Assembly: GCA_905221615.1 (NCBI GenBank) | Contig: CAJNDT010000332.1 | Span: forward strand, 18,501-82,500 | Direction: 5' to 3' | Origin: Symbiodinium sp. CCMP2592 | Lineage: Eukaryota; Sar; Dinophyceae; Suessiales; Symbiodiniaceae | DNA length: 64,000 nucleotides | Shown here: positions 10,593 to 20,332 of the stretch, in pieces | Position numbering within the stretch: position 1 is the first letter of the stretch | Layout: each line of letters starts with the position of its first letter | Program-made: the position numbers and the translations under genes | Notes under the pieces: model-generated | Told to the model about the DNA's origin: nothing | What the model saw: the letters and a program-made list of their open reading frames with translations, nothing else | Database searches by the model: none

Positions 10593-13500
10593 TCAGCTCA
10601 TCTGTCACTCTGGTCTTTGTTTGTTTTTCTGTTCGAGTTGTTTGCTCAGGCTCCGGACTACCAGCTTCGATTGCTGAATGAGCGAAGTTTCAAGGACGTT
10701 TTACCCAGCCGCAAACATCCGTTGTAGCTTCGCATAGTCAGCTCCTTTGGATTCAAGCAGGTACAACGATTCAGCTGCAAGTAGCTAGGATGTGGCCGTT
10801 GCCACCGGCCACAGTCATAAGTTGGAGATGAGTCTCTAGGCCTCTAGGTTAGAATGCTACTCTGCGGCGAAATCGTGGGATCGCGCAGTTCCCATGCTGG
10901 GCATGCCAAGTGTGTGCAGGCATTAGTAGCCGATTTCACAGCATAAGTCTCGAGACATCCTTCGCTGAAGCACAGCTTGCCACCAACCAAAGCTTGAACT
11001 GCGATACATCCTGCAGGCCCAGCTGCCAGTCAGCGTTTGGGAGCAACTTGAGAATAGACTCACATCCAGTCACATCTAGAGCCTGCGACAGAGCATTCCA
11101 GGCACAAAGTTGGACGTTGCAAGACGTGTGCATGTGCCGCCGTCTAGCTTTCAAATGGATGCGAAAACGATACAGCTGTGAAATCAGCGCTGTCAGTAGG
11201 ATTTGAGGCTTGCATCACTTGCATTCTGCGGGATTCTTGCAGTGACACTCTGATTCTGACTGCGGGAGTCACATATTTCGATTCATGCAACTACTACGTC
11301 ATAATCAGGAGTACCTGCCTGCGGGAGAGCGTGACGTGAGTCCGGACTCCTTCTTCACACTCAGTGCCTTCACGGATTGGCTGAGTTTCTTGCGATGCCA
11401 TTGGTATGCTTTTTTAAGAAGTCGCCTTTCACAGAGTCGTGATCTGTGCCCACAAAGTGGAAGTTCTAGCTTGCGGTTTTTTGGGAGCAACCTCCTAAGT
11501 AGTCAACAGTATTGAAGGTTCTCACTTGCTCTTAATGGTTGCAGCAATGCGAGTTGAGGATTGAGTCTGCTCGCCTCTTCCGGCGGCATTTGGATTGACT
11601 CGACGCTGTTGTTGAGACCTTGACTCGGATTATTCGCAGACAGACAAGCACCACTGCACTGTTGGATAGCGGCCTGATGTACAGCAGCCGGGTATCCCTT
11701 TCGAGACTCTTCGCATACATTCCTTATGACAGTGCGCAGGGTTGCTCGTTTGGAGGGTTTTGCAAACGCCTTGGTGATGGAATCTCTGCATGGAGACCTT
11801 TAGCCTCTGGAGGACGGATTACCAAATTCATCGAAGTCTATGGAAGCCTGAACGTTGGCTCAGGACTGCACCGGTGGAGTCACTCCTGAACCAAACTGCT
11901 CGTCTAAGTGGTCTTCACTTGGAGGTTGCCCAGAGAGTCTTGGAAACTTGCCGTGCTAATGTTGTGTCGCGTTAGCGTGTGCCATGCTCCAGCGCTGTAG
12001 CATACTTCGTCGCGGTCCGTTTTGTGCTAATCGGCTCAGTCCAGATGTTGCAGGCTGCTCTTTTTGAAAGCTACTTCCTTGCCGCAAGGCCTGAGGACGG
12101 ACTTTACCATGTCCGCCGAATAAAAGCGTGTGCCGCTTGCAAGACCATCTTTCAAGTACGATCAACGCATAGAATTTCTGAGTCAGGCCTGTTGAGCAAC
12201 GTAGTTCGAGTCGGAGCGACCGTGTTGCCCAATGCAGGAGGACATCGTGCAGAGGTGGCGAGACGAGATGTGGCGCATCGGCACAATGCCAGAGCTCCAT
12301 GCCATGCACGAAGCATTGAACGTTTTGTATTTTTTCGGGCGGATATTACCATGGCAACCTTAACCCACCATGGGAATGGCGGGACGCAGGATAGGCAAGT
12401 CGTTTTGGTGCAGCGAACACTCCGCCAAGAGCTCGAAGCAGGGACCTCCAGCATTTTGTCGAGCAGAAGCCAGTGCATCTCGAAGTTGCAATGGCCAAGC
12501 AGTGTGCCGAGGAAAGACTACGACGTGCATCTGACTCAACTAAAGACTCGTGGCATCGAGCCGCTGAACGGACACATGTCTGAATGCGACTGGCGAGACC
12601 GATCCACTGTCCACGAAGTCGCCCACTGGGTCTTGCATCGGGCCGTGGCTGCTGTAAACTTCTTTGCTTCTAGGCGAGAAATTTGCAAAGCACGAGTTGT
12701 AGGTACCATCGTTTTCGTGCGCCAGTTCTGGGGCAAGCTGGTTGGAATCTTCAAGTATAGTGGTGCATGCAGTAGACATCAAGGTTGGATACACGAGTTT
12801 CTATCTTCACCCATGCGGCCAGCACTATTGGATGTGGTATTATCGTGTTTGCGTCGCGCAGCTTGGCACAACTGGAGTCCCCGAGTTGGGCAAGGCTGAG
12901 GCTGTCGAGGTAAAAAGCGCGCTCGACTCGAGGTTCAATTCGGTTGTGGTGAGCGCTGACGGGAGCGACATCACTCAGCTCGCTGCTCCGCTGGGCATCT
13001 CGGCTTAGGTTGTGCGTTGTGCTCTCTGGGAGTGTTTGAGGCTGTTCGCATCTGACAAGACCCCCACTCCCCTCACTTCTCACTTGACCTTGCATGGATA
13101 CTGCTGTACTCGGTAGGAGATTCTGCAGCCCCTCCGTCGAAAAGCATGTTCTGTGCACGAACTCTCGCTCTGAGGGATCCATATGTCTGACTCCACCCGG
13201 ACGCTGAACAGAATCGCAATTTCTTTCGGATGGGACACAGCGCAAATTGCACCTCAGTGGCATGGGCCCGTTAGGAGTTTACAGGAGCAGCTGTAATGCG
13301 GAGACGTGGCCGAGCAGAGACCTTGGGCAACTCGCACACGTCATTCATTCTCCGAACAAAGGAGACCTGAATAGCCATATGGCCATATGGCCGTCATCGC
13401 AGCTAACCACGGCATCGGCATTGCCTTCACCTCCCAGGTTCGTTTCCTCATTACCCGGAGCAGCGAGGACTTCCAGTTCGCGCCCATCCGCGGTATCAAA

Positions 13501-15506
13501 CTCCGCCCCGTGGCAGCTTTGGGAAAGCGAACCTTTGAGGCTTTTTTGGTCTTTTCCCAGAGAACAATGACTACGTCATTTCATGCAGCCTGCTGAGCTG
13601 AAGACTGCTTGTTGAGCTGACATGCAGCGGATCGAACAGAACGAGTATCGCTTTTGCAAGTTTTTTTTTTGAGTTTTCTGCCACGCAATCAGTGTGCACG
13701 CAACGTTTGCTGTTTGTCGCTTGTGCTGTAGTTACCAGCTATCAGACGAGGTCACGTGTCGGGAAGAGTTGTTCGGAACTGTAAAACAGCACAGCAGGGT
13801 TGGGGAGCAGACGTCGCATGGTTCGAGGTCTCGCGGCCTTGGGGTGTGACCTGGGGAACTGTCCTTAACTCCGCCGTTGCTGTCGGGTTCGTGAAGCTGG
13901 ATCTGCGCTGCTGCATGAGAGTTATGAGGTGTGTAGTCTCGTGCCGAATTGTACCGTCTCGTCTCGGCGACCCATAAACAAGACCAGCAACTCAATATCC
14001 TCAGAAGTGGCTCGTTTTCGGGCAGACCTGTGTCAAGACGGCTGGAAAGCTTGAGCAGGTCTGCACAGAAGCAGTTCAACGGCACGTTGCGCTTTCAGCA
14101 TTGCCAAGCCAACACCCCTCCCGTGTCACGTTGTCTCTGGACCGAAGATTTGTTTGTGCGGTGTTCGGGGGGAGATGTCTGTTACTTTGCCTCTGCGGGG
14201 TGTGCCTGTGCTCAGCGACGGTTGTTGGCTTGTTTTCTTGATCCTTTGTCGATGCGAGACACCGACGCAGAGTCCATGGTACGTTCTGCATTGCAGACGG
14301 CACATGCTCGTGCAGGTTGGCAGATCATGCGACAACCGCACAACCGCGTGTCTCTAGCGATCGTCCGCCGTCTTCACATTCGGTGTTGTCACACGCATCC
14401 ATGGTCCACGTCCTCCCATCGATAGGTTGCATCATTCAAGGAAAACAACCAGGAGCCTGTGGCTGTGTGTCACGAGCCTTAAAGACCCAATCCTGCAGAG
14501 GTTCCAAGGAGAGGAACTTGCTCACGGAGCTTTCTTACTGTGAGACGGGCAGCATCATCTGCCAGGTCCCTACGACAGTCGGCAAGGCATGGCAAGGCTT
14601 GTCGCCTGGTCGTTCCGTACCGTAGGCAGGTTTTCCGGTCGTAGTCCAAGACGAGTCCGTTTGTTCAGAGTCGTCGGTCGCTGCGGCCACGGGCAGAGCA
14701 GAGCCGCTCGTCTGAGGCAGGCTTCAAGCACTCGTTGGCGACCAGTTCTTCGAAGAGAGGGCGAGTCCCTCATTGGAGACTGCGGAGCTGTGATCTGAAA
14801 AGGTGTCAAGCTTTCATGCCTCTTGCCATGCGACATGGAGCTCTAGGTCAGGTGTCTCGCAGTCGAAGTCGGCTGCAAGTCAATTGAGTCGGTGTGGCGT
14901 TTCTCATACGTTCCATCTTTCAGTGTTGAAGCCTCCTCAAAGACCGAAGGCTAGACTTGATGGACTGGTTTCGCAGCTTTGATGCCGTCACAGCACACTT
15001 TTGCAGATTTTCTCGCCGTGCAGTTTGAAAATAGTCCCGGAGATGTGCTGGTTTGGTAGTTAGCTAGCTGGCTGATTCACAACATAATGAATTACCTTAA
15101 TCGAATAAGTCCACCCCGCTACAAGTAGCAGAATGACGGGGAAACAAGGGCTTCGCTAGGGAGTCTGGGAGGGAGAGATCACTGGTCACTGTGGTTTGTC
15201 TTTCGGTTCAGAGTGTGTGTGCTTAGATCGTTTCGGATTCATAACAAGTCTTCATGCGTTTGTGGAATCTCCAGTCGAAAGCGCAGTGCACAAGGCTCGT
15301 GCGTTGTGCAGAAGGCTCAGATACACACAAGAACATTCAGAAACACGTCGGTTCACAGCGCTTCCAACTTGGCCCTAGGCCCTAGGTGAGATGGATGGAC
15401 AATAGCCTGAATCGCCATTGTATGATTGCCCAAGCCTTATAGCCAAGAATAGCCAAGACACGGTAGCGGAATGCATCAAGCAAGTCAGGATGGAGTCTTC
15501 ACGAGT

Positions 15507-15546
15507 GCTGCTTGTTGTTGTTGTTGCTGCGGCTGCTGCTGCAAAG
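15507..15546. repeat. TTG/CTG trinucleotide tract
   Basis: A short run of TTG units followed by CTG/CGG/CTG units. Confidence 0.8.
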
Positions 15547-16073
15547 GTAATGAGCTTCGGAAAGTCTTTTGTGCACTAGTGCGAACCGCCACTCCTTGTC
15601 CGATCTGCATTCACAGATCACCAGTACTTGGATGCCATGGCATTGCAGATGGCGTCAGAAGAAGAGGCAGCGAGGGCTGCTGAGAGCTTCACTTGCTGCC
15701 TTGGCTGTACTGGTCTTGTGCTTTGGCTATCTTCGTTATGACAGAGGTGCAGCGCGTCCGCAGGGTAGGTGCAAAGGATCTCAGCCTTCACCAAACCACG
15801 TTCCTGGGTTGATGTCGCATTTGCTTTCTGCTGATTCCTTTTTTTGCTCACTTTCGACAGGGTGGCCAGTGCTGGGCTCCACGTGGCTTGCGCCCCTCAT
15901 TATTGTAGTTTCCTTTCGCTCGCATGTTCTCTTCTCTTGTGTTTGTGCGTCAATGCATCGAAGGGCTTGATGTATGAATGAAGGCATGTTAAGCATGGAT
16001 TGCGACTGCCACTACCACTGCTGCTGCTGCTCTTGGTGGTGACACTTTGCTGTATCTGTTTTGTACTGTGCCT

Positions 16074-16077
<4 letters not shown>

Positions 16078-16110
<33 letters not shown>
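16078..16110. repeat. (TG)n microsatellite at retroelement left border
   Basis: About 15 TG units end exactly where the left 706-bp direct repeat begins. The right repeat also begins in a shorter TG run. The tract may be an insertion target or part of the element end. Confidence 0.85.
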
Positions 16111-16111
<1 letters not shown>

Positions 16112-16144
16112 CAACCCTGTATCCAAGGGCCTTCTCCTCACGCT

Positions 16145-16156
16145 CTGCAGCCATTT
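16145..16156 (+). promoter_or_regulatory. SL-like motif inside left repeat
   Basis: CTGCAGCCATTT, followed by CCTATTTACG, resembles the motif found before the internal ORFs with T in place of the second C. Its duplicate lies at 30962-30973. Confidence 0.4.
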
Positions 16157-16410
16157 CCTATTTACGATGTACATATAACTGAACTTGAGGGCAGATTACA
16201 CAGCAGGGGCTTCAGTGCAGATTACACAGCAGGGGCACCAGGGGTGTGTGGCTTGGCCTGGTGCAACGAAGCTCCAGTCACACACCAGGATATGGTCGGG
16301 GGACGCCTTGACCACGTACCTGCACTTTGCTTGTGACGCAGTACATGGACTTACGCTGTGTATTGGTTATTCTTCGTATTCCGTATTGCTGCTGTTAACG
16401 GGTATGGCCC

Positions 16411-16543
16411 GGGGCTAAGCCGAGAACCCCAACCAGTCGTTCTCCTGCAGCTATGGTATCACTTCAGAAACAGTCAGTGCTTGAGTTCATGTCGTCTGGT
16501 ATGTGCTGGTTTCTGGATGGCCTGGGGCTAAGCCGAGAACCCC
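16411..16543 (+). repeat. Duplicated GGGGCTAAGCCGAGAACCCC element
   Basis: The 20-nt string occurs at 16411-16430 and 16524-16543 (and in the right repeat at 31228-31247 and 31341-31360). Its ends GGGG and CCCC are complementary, and an inner GGC-TAA-GCC can pair, so it could be a small conserved RNA hairpin. Both copies follow TGGCC(C/T). Confidence 0.6.
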
Positions 16544-17113
16544 GTCTAGCGCGTACACTTTCAAGCATTGCTCAGTGCCAGTGTCCACCTCTTCAGTCCT
16601 TGCCGTGTCCTTCGGTGCGTTGGGGTTCAGGCTGGCGTTGTGGTTTAGTTAGGCAGGTTGAGGTGTGAGCCACAGACTTTCTGCACTTCATCTTTGCAGT
16701 TGCTGTCCATGAAGCTACCTGTCCGAAGTCTCTGATGTGTGGTCGCTTGAGACCTGGACATCAGGTGGTCCGTCGCATACCGAAACCTTCCTTAGCATTC
16801 AGTGTGTAGTCCTCCGGGACGGTGGTGTATGCCTCGGTGCTGCACTCAGATCCTCCAAGTTCGGAGGCGCCAAATTCAGTGTCAGCGCTCAGACCAGTTC
16901 AATGGAGAGAACAGTGAAGCCACATGGCCTACCCGCCTCTCATGGCACCCACAAATTCGGCTTCATGCCTACCAACACGCGATTGCAGCTCAAGCGGCTT
17001 CAAGCACTCATACCCAAGGAATCAGGCAGGATGCGTTTTGACCGTAATGTTCTAGCGACTTTTCCCTGTAGTAGTTGTTGTTGTAGGCTGTGCATTGCTT
17101 GTTTGCATTCGCC

Positions 17114-18409
17114 ATGCCTCCTCGTCCCCGTCCATCCTGTGCACCTGGACTCTGGCCGACCGCACCCTCTAGATCACGATCTCGGCGACGCCCGAGGTCT
17201 GCGTCTTCATCGTCCTCTACTTCTTCTTCCTCGTCAACGCCGGCGGCACCTACGACCCGGACTGCCGCACCTCAACGTTCCACGTTGACTGGCCGAATCG
17301 CTGCCCCGTTACAGCCTCCACGACCTATTGATATGGCAGCTCCGAGCACTCTCCCTGATCTTTCTCCTCTTCCTCCGAGCCCGTTTTGGCCTGGTTTACC
17401 TCCCGCTGGCTCCCCGCCGTCTTCCTCCAACAACGACCAGTCCGTGCCTGCTGCTTATGCCTCCGCCTCGCCGCCGGACCCGTCTTCTACCCCTACGGCA
17501 TCTTCGACTTCGCCACCTACAGCATCTTCGACTTCACCAGCTCCTTTCAGCTCTGCTTGCACGCTGGCCACCTTACGCCAGTGTTTGGCCGCGGCAGGCC
17601 AGCTTGATGCCTACCTGCAATCCGATTACTCTACCCGACTGGGCTCCCTCAAGGCGGTACACTGGGATCGAGTATATACTGCATTGCTGCAATACAGGTC
17701 CTACTTCAAAGCGCTCCCTCATCGTCGACAATGTCAACAGGAGTTGCTCTTGGACGGACGCAAATTTGACGTGCCTTTTACTTTAGCCGATCCGTTTCTT
17801 ACAGTGATGCATCTGCTGGTACATGCGGGATACCATCCTCACAGTGTTCAGTTCAAGTTCACACACGTCGAGGCTCCCCAACATCAACCAGACAAAGCTG
17901 GCCGACCCATGCTCATGGTGTCGCTCCCCTTCCCCGCAGCAGCTGTACGGGTTAGCGGGGCACCTGCAGTCGCCTATTTTGGCCATAACACGGACCTTCA
18001 GGCCGCCTTTGGCATCCTGAAAGAAGGATGCATTCGCCCCAGCAACTATGACCCCGTTGACACTTCTTGGCTGCCGAGTCCTGCCTTTTACTCTCGCGCT
18101 TCCGTCCACAGTCTCAGCGGAGCCCTACGGGCTGCAGCCAAGTTTGGGGGATGGGGTTCTCCCCGTCCGATTTGTGTATATGGCCGAATCCCTATTTGCT
18201 ATCTCGACATAGCCAATGCTGCGCCTACCGACACACCGTCTTCAGTGCTTCCCAACACTCCCGCGGCCTATCACCTGAAGAGCGACAGCGGAGGCACCGT
18301 CCCCGAAAACGCGGCGAACTACTTCGTCTCCATCCTCCACGGCAACGACAACCGTTGGGGTGTGCACTCCACGCTCGCGCAACCAGAAGGCATCGCCGTG
18401 TTCATGTGA
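17114..18409 (+). CDS. Retroelement ORF1: Pro/Ser-rich protein with possible ADP-ribosyltransferase-like C-terminus
   Basis: 431 aa if the start is the ATG at 17114 (an in-frame ATG at 17090 adds 8 residues). Residues 1-150 are low-complexity and rich in Pro, Ser, Thr and Arg, with RSRSRRRPRS near the start. Residues about 150-285 look globular. From about 285, YFGHNTDLQAAFGILKEG, then FYSRASVHS and ALRAAAKFGG, recall the spacing of ADP-ribosyltransferase folds (a His or equivalent at the start, a Tyr-containing middle strand, then a helix). I see this only by eye, and no catalytic Glu is certain, so it is a weak inference. It is the first ORF after the left repeat, 81 nt before the next SL-like motif. 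I find no clear SL-like motif before it. Confidence 0.6.
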   Translation: MPPRPRPSCAPGLWPTAPSRSRSRRRPRSASSSSSTSSSSSTPAAPTTRTAAPQRSTLTGRIAAPLQPPRPIDMAAPSTLPDLSPLPPSPFWPGLPPAGSPPSSSNNDQSVPAAYASASPPDPSSTPTASSTSPPTASSTSPAPFSSACTLATLRQCLAAAGQLDAYLQSDYSTRLGSLKAVHWDRVYTALLQYRSYFKALPHRRQCQQELLLDGRKFDVPFTLADPFLTVMHLLVHAGYHPHSVQFKFTHVEAPQHQPDKAGRPMLMVSLPFPAAAVRVSGAPAVAYFGHNTDLQAAFGILKEGCIRPSNYDPVDTSWLPSPAFYSRASVHSLSGALRAAAKFGGWGSPRPICVYGRIPICYLDIANAAPTDTPSSVLPNTPAAYHLKSDSGGTVPENAANYFVSILHGNDNRWGVHSTLAQPEGIAVFM

Positions 18410-18489
18410 GAGGACCCACAAAAGGTGTGCGTGATTTGCGTTATGGCATGGCTGGTCTCTTTGTTGCTGCCGCCTTATTCTTCTTCATC

Positions 18490-18503
18490 CCGCAGCCGTT
18501 TTG
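18490..18503 (+). promoter_or_regulatory. SL-like motif before ORF2
   Basis: CCGCAGCCGTTTTG, followed by CTGAACTAAG, lies 81 nt after the ORF1 stop and 44 nt before the ORF2 ATG. It matches the DinoSL core CCGTAGCCATTTTG at 12 of 14 positions. Confidence 0.55.
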
Positions 18504-18533
18504 CTGAACTAAGTGTGACCTTGCTAGCACATC

Positions 18534-19481
18534 ATGGCCTCCTCCGCCTTCACTCCTGAGTATTTGCAGTTGTTCTTGGTGTTTTTCGAGTCGTTGTCCG
18601 ACCACCAACTGCTCCAAGTACGTGATGTATTACTACGAGCCCATCAGAATCGATCGACGTTGACTCCTATGACACCGGTGGCTACGACAACTACTCCACC
18701 ACCTCCGGATGCTCCCCCACCTGCCACGGCGCTGCTCACCTCCAGTGACCCAGGCCCTTATTCCTCTTCTGGACCTCCAGTACTTCCAGACAGCAGTGGT
18801 AGAACAGCGGCGATGCCTACGACTCCCATGGGACCACCAGTACTTCCAGACAACAGTGGTAGAGCAGCTGTGATGCCTGCAACTCCCATGGGACCACCAC
18901 CGATTCCGTCTCATTTGGATCCTTCTCATTTGGATCCTTCCCAGCGCCAGACCCTACCACGGCTTCGCAGACGGGACCGCGACTATCCCCGAGATGAAGA
19001 CCGTTCTCGCCCTGCAGACCGCGATCGGGATCGTCATCGCCGGCGACGTCGTTCAGTATCGTCACCTCCTGCTGACCCACTACCTGCCGGCCCTTCTTCT
19101 CCTCCGATGCCATCTACTTCGGGGTATTCTGATGCCAACCAGATCGGCCACACAGCTCCACCCCCCGCCGTCTCCAAGCATTCTGGACGCGCTCTTGCAC
19201 CTAAGATCGATGCTGACGGTTCTGTCATTTACGTGCCGGTCAAAGCCCGACCACAAGTTCCACCTCCGCGGACCACAACGTCGACAACTGGCCGATCCCG
19301 CAGTCGGCGTCGCCGCCGCGATCGTGCTGACCGAGACCGTGACGATCGTGAGGATCCTGACCGCTCTCGAGGTGCGCGTGATGTCCCCCATCGCGATCGA
19401 GACCGCGATCGACACCGTCGGGATGTGAGCGGCGACCAGCAGCGGCCACCCTTGACTCTCTACTCCGTCGCTCGGGCCTGA
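18534..19481 (+). CDS. Retroelement ORF2: RD/RS-rich basic protein
   Basis: 315 aa. The N-terminus (about 1-40) is helical-looking with TPEYLQLFLVFFESLSDHQL and resembles the N-termini of several smaller ORFs here. Residues 45-130 are Pro/Ser/Thr-rich and include a 19-residue tandem repeat (GPPVLPDxSGRxAxMPxTPM twice, about 82-120). The rest is dominated by Arg-Asp, Arg-Arg and Arg-Ser runs (for example RSRSRRRRRDRADRDRDD). Such tracts bind RNA or mediate condensate or spliceosome contacts in known RS/RD proteins. A nucleic-acid-binding or Gag-like role is an inference. ORF3 follows after 103 nt. Confidence 0.65.
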   Translation: MASSAFTPEYLQLFLVFFESLSDHQLLQVRDVLLRAHQNRSTLTPMTPVATTTTPPPPDAPPPATALLTSSDPGPYSSSGPPVLPDSSGRTAAMPTTPMGPPVLPDNSGRAAVMPATPMGPPPIPSHLDPSHLDPSQRQTLPRLRRRDRDYPRDEDRSRPADRDRDRHRRRRRSVSSPPADPLPAGPSSPPMPSTSGYSDANQIGHTAPPPAVSKHSGRALAPKIDADGSVIYVPVKARPQVPPPRTTTSTTGRSRSRRRRRDRADRDRDDREDPDRSRGARDVPHRDRDRDRHRRDVSGDQQRPPLTLYSVARA

Positions 19482-19531
19482 ACAAAACATGTGCCCCCGC
19501 GGCCTCTGCGCCTCCTTGTTTCTTGGTTGTT

Positions 19532-19543
19532 CCGCAGCCATTT
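19532..19543 (+). promoter_or_regulatory. SL-like motif before ORF3
   Basis: CCGCAGCCATTT lies 51 nt after the ORF2 stop and 53 nt before the chosen ORF3 ATG. It differs from the DinoSL core at one position (C for T). Confidence 0.55.
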
Positions 19544-19584
19544 CCTACATCATTCCACAGTCTTGCGCTTCCCTGACACCACAC

Positions 19585-20196
19585 ATGTCTTTCCGACGCT
19601 CTGCTTCCTTTTCATCTTCTGCCTCTTCTTCCTGCTCGACATTGTCGTCATCCACTTCGGCAACTGTTCGGGAGTACTTGGACGTATTAACTGATCCTTT
19701 CATTCTCTTCCGGGTGTTCTTACTATTCTTGGAACTTCGTCTACGCACAGCTCTCGTCCCTCCGGACTCGATGATGGACACTGCCTCTGCCCGTCCACCT
19801 GCTCCGGACTCCACTTTGAGGTGCCTCTTTCCTATTGCTGAACTACATGGCCAGGCCCTTGCGTTCCGGACGGAACGCGACTATCACCTTCACTATGCCC
19901 TCGCCGAGATCACATTTCATCCCCGTGCCGTTGCTTCTTTGATGGTGACCTGCTCGCGAACATATTACGCAGTACGAGCCCTTCTTCGTGATCGTGGACT
20001 TCAATACGCCTTCTACGTGGAACGCACCCCCGATCTTCCACGCTCACATTCTTCTCGACCGCGCTTGTCCATTTTCCATCCGTTTTGTCCACAACAAGTC
20101 CGTGGCATGGCGTTACACCGTGGACTTCAACATTGGGTCTTCATTCCCTCCAGCTACCAGGAGTTACCTCTGATCCGGCTCGGACGTTTCTCATGA
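19585..20196 (+). CDS. Retroelement ORF3: small protein of the element's paralogous family
   Basis: 203 aa from the ATG at 19585. An in-frame upstream ATG at 19489 precedes the SL-like motif and is therefore not preferred. A Ser-rich start (FRRSASFSSSASSSCS) is followed by a hydrophobic helix, TDPFILFRVFLLFLELRL. Around residue 99, DYHLHYALAEITFHPRAVASL aligns loosely with the YHGLF region of ORF5 and ORF6, about the same distance after the N-terminal helix. No known domain is recognised. It is possibly a diverged copy of the family repeated in ORF5, 6, 8, 11 and 12. Confidence 0.6.
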   Translation: MSFRRSASFSSSASSSCSTLSSSTSATVREYLDVLTDPFILFRVFLLFLELRLRTALVPPDSMMDTASARPPAPDSTLRCLFPIAELHGQALAFRTERDYHLHYALAEITFHPRAVASLMVTCSRTYYAVRALLRDRGLQYAFYVERTPDLPRSHSSRPRLSIFHPFCPQQVRGMALHRGLQHWVFIPSSYQELPLIRLGRFS

Positions 20197-20263
20197 CGCG
20201 CACTCAGGATCTGGACAAAGAGGACTATTTGCTACCGCAGCAGTTCCTAAGCGAGCTCATTCC

Positions 20264-20287
20264 CCGCAGCCGTTTCTATTTTGGCTC
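20264..20287 (+). promoter_or_regulatory. SL-like motif before ORF4 (extended)
   Basis: CCGCAGCCGTTT is followed at once by CTATTTTGGCTC. The latter half restates the ATTTTGGCTC part of DinoSL. This gives an almost complete SL with a short insertion or a tandem of two partial SLs. The ORF4 ATG lies 69 nt downstream. Confidence 0.6.
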
Positions 20288-20332
20288 CTTTCGCCTGCTT
20301 CCTCACGCCTCCTCCCATTCTTCCTCCTCCTG

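Larger units (their letters stand above)
8960..16075. other. Host intergenic stretch without supportable genes
   Basis: Open frames here are shadows of GC-moderate random sequence or low-complexity tracts. The longest, 11979-12899 on the plus strand, has no motif, no domain-like composition and competing long frames on the other strand. I recognise no RNA gene. Notable local items are a CCACCGCC-type microsatellite near 10.5 kb, a CATATGGCCATATGG palindrome near 13.38 kb and a trinucleotide run near 15.5 kb. Confidence 0.5.
16100..16805 (+). repeat. Left 706-bp direct repeat (pseudo-LTR-like)
   Basis: Matches 30917-31622 essentially perfectly as far as I can read, starting in the TG run and ending at ...CATTCAGTGT, after which the two sequences diverge. 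Inside are two copies of GCAGATTACACAGCAGGGG (16191-16237), two copies of GGGGCTAAGCCGAGAACCCC, and one SL-like CTGCAGCCATTT. Such near identity implies recent insertion or recent homogenisation. Confidence 0.9.

Noticed and set aside
10378-10681. Polyproline and polyglycine frames
   Set aside because: Produced by the CCACCGCC microsatellite.
11979-12899. 306-codon open frame on the plus strand
   Set aside because: No domain-like motif, no protein-like hydrophobic pattern, overlapping long frames on the minus strand, and surroundings rich in decayed repeats. Likely chance in GC-moderate DNA.
13372-13394. CATATGGCCATATGGCC palindrome
   Set aside because: Simple short palindrome without context; no function suggested.
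16700-16805. Possible hammerhead ribozyme in the direct repeat (CTGATG ... CGAAAC)
   Set aside because: The core would read CTGATGTG instead of CTGATGA, and no proper stem II or III could be drawn. Penelope-like elements often carry hammerheads, so a covariance-model scan would settle it.
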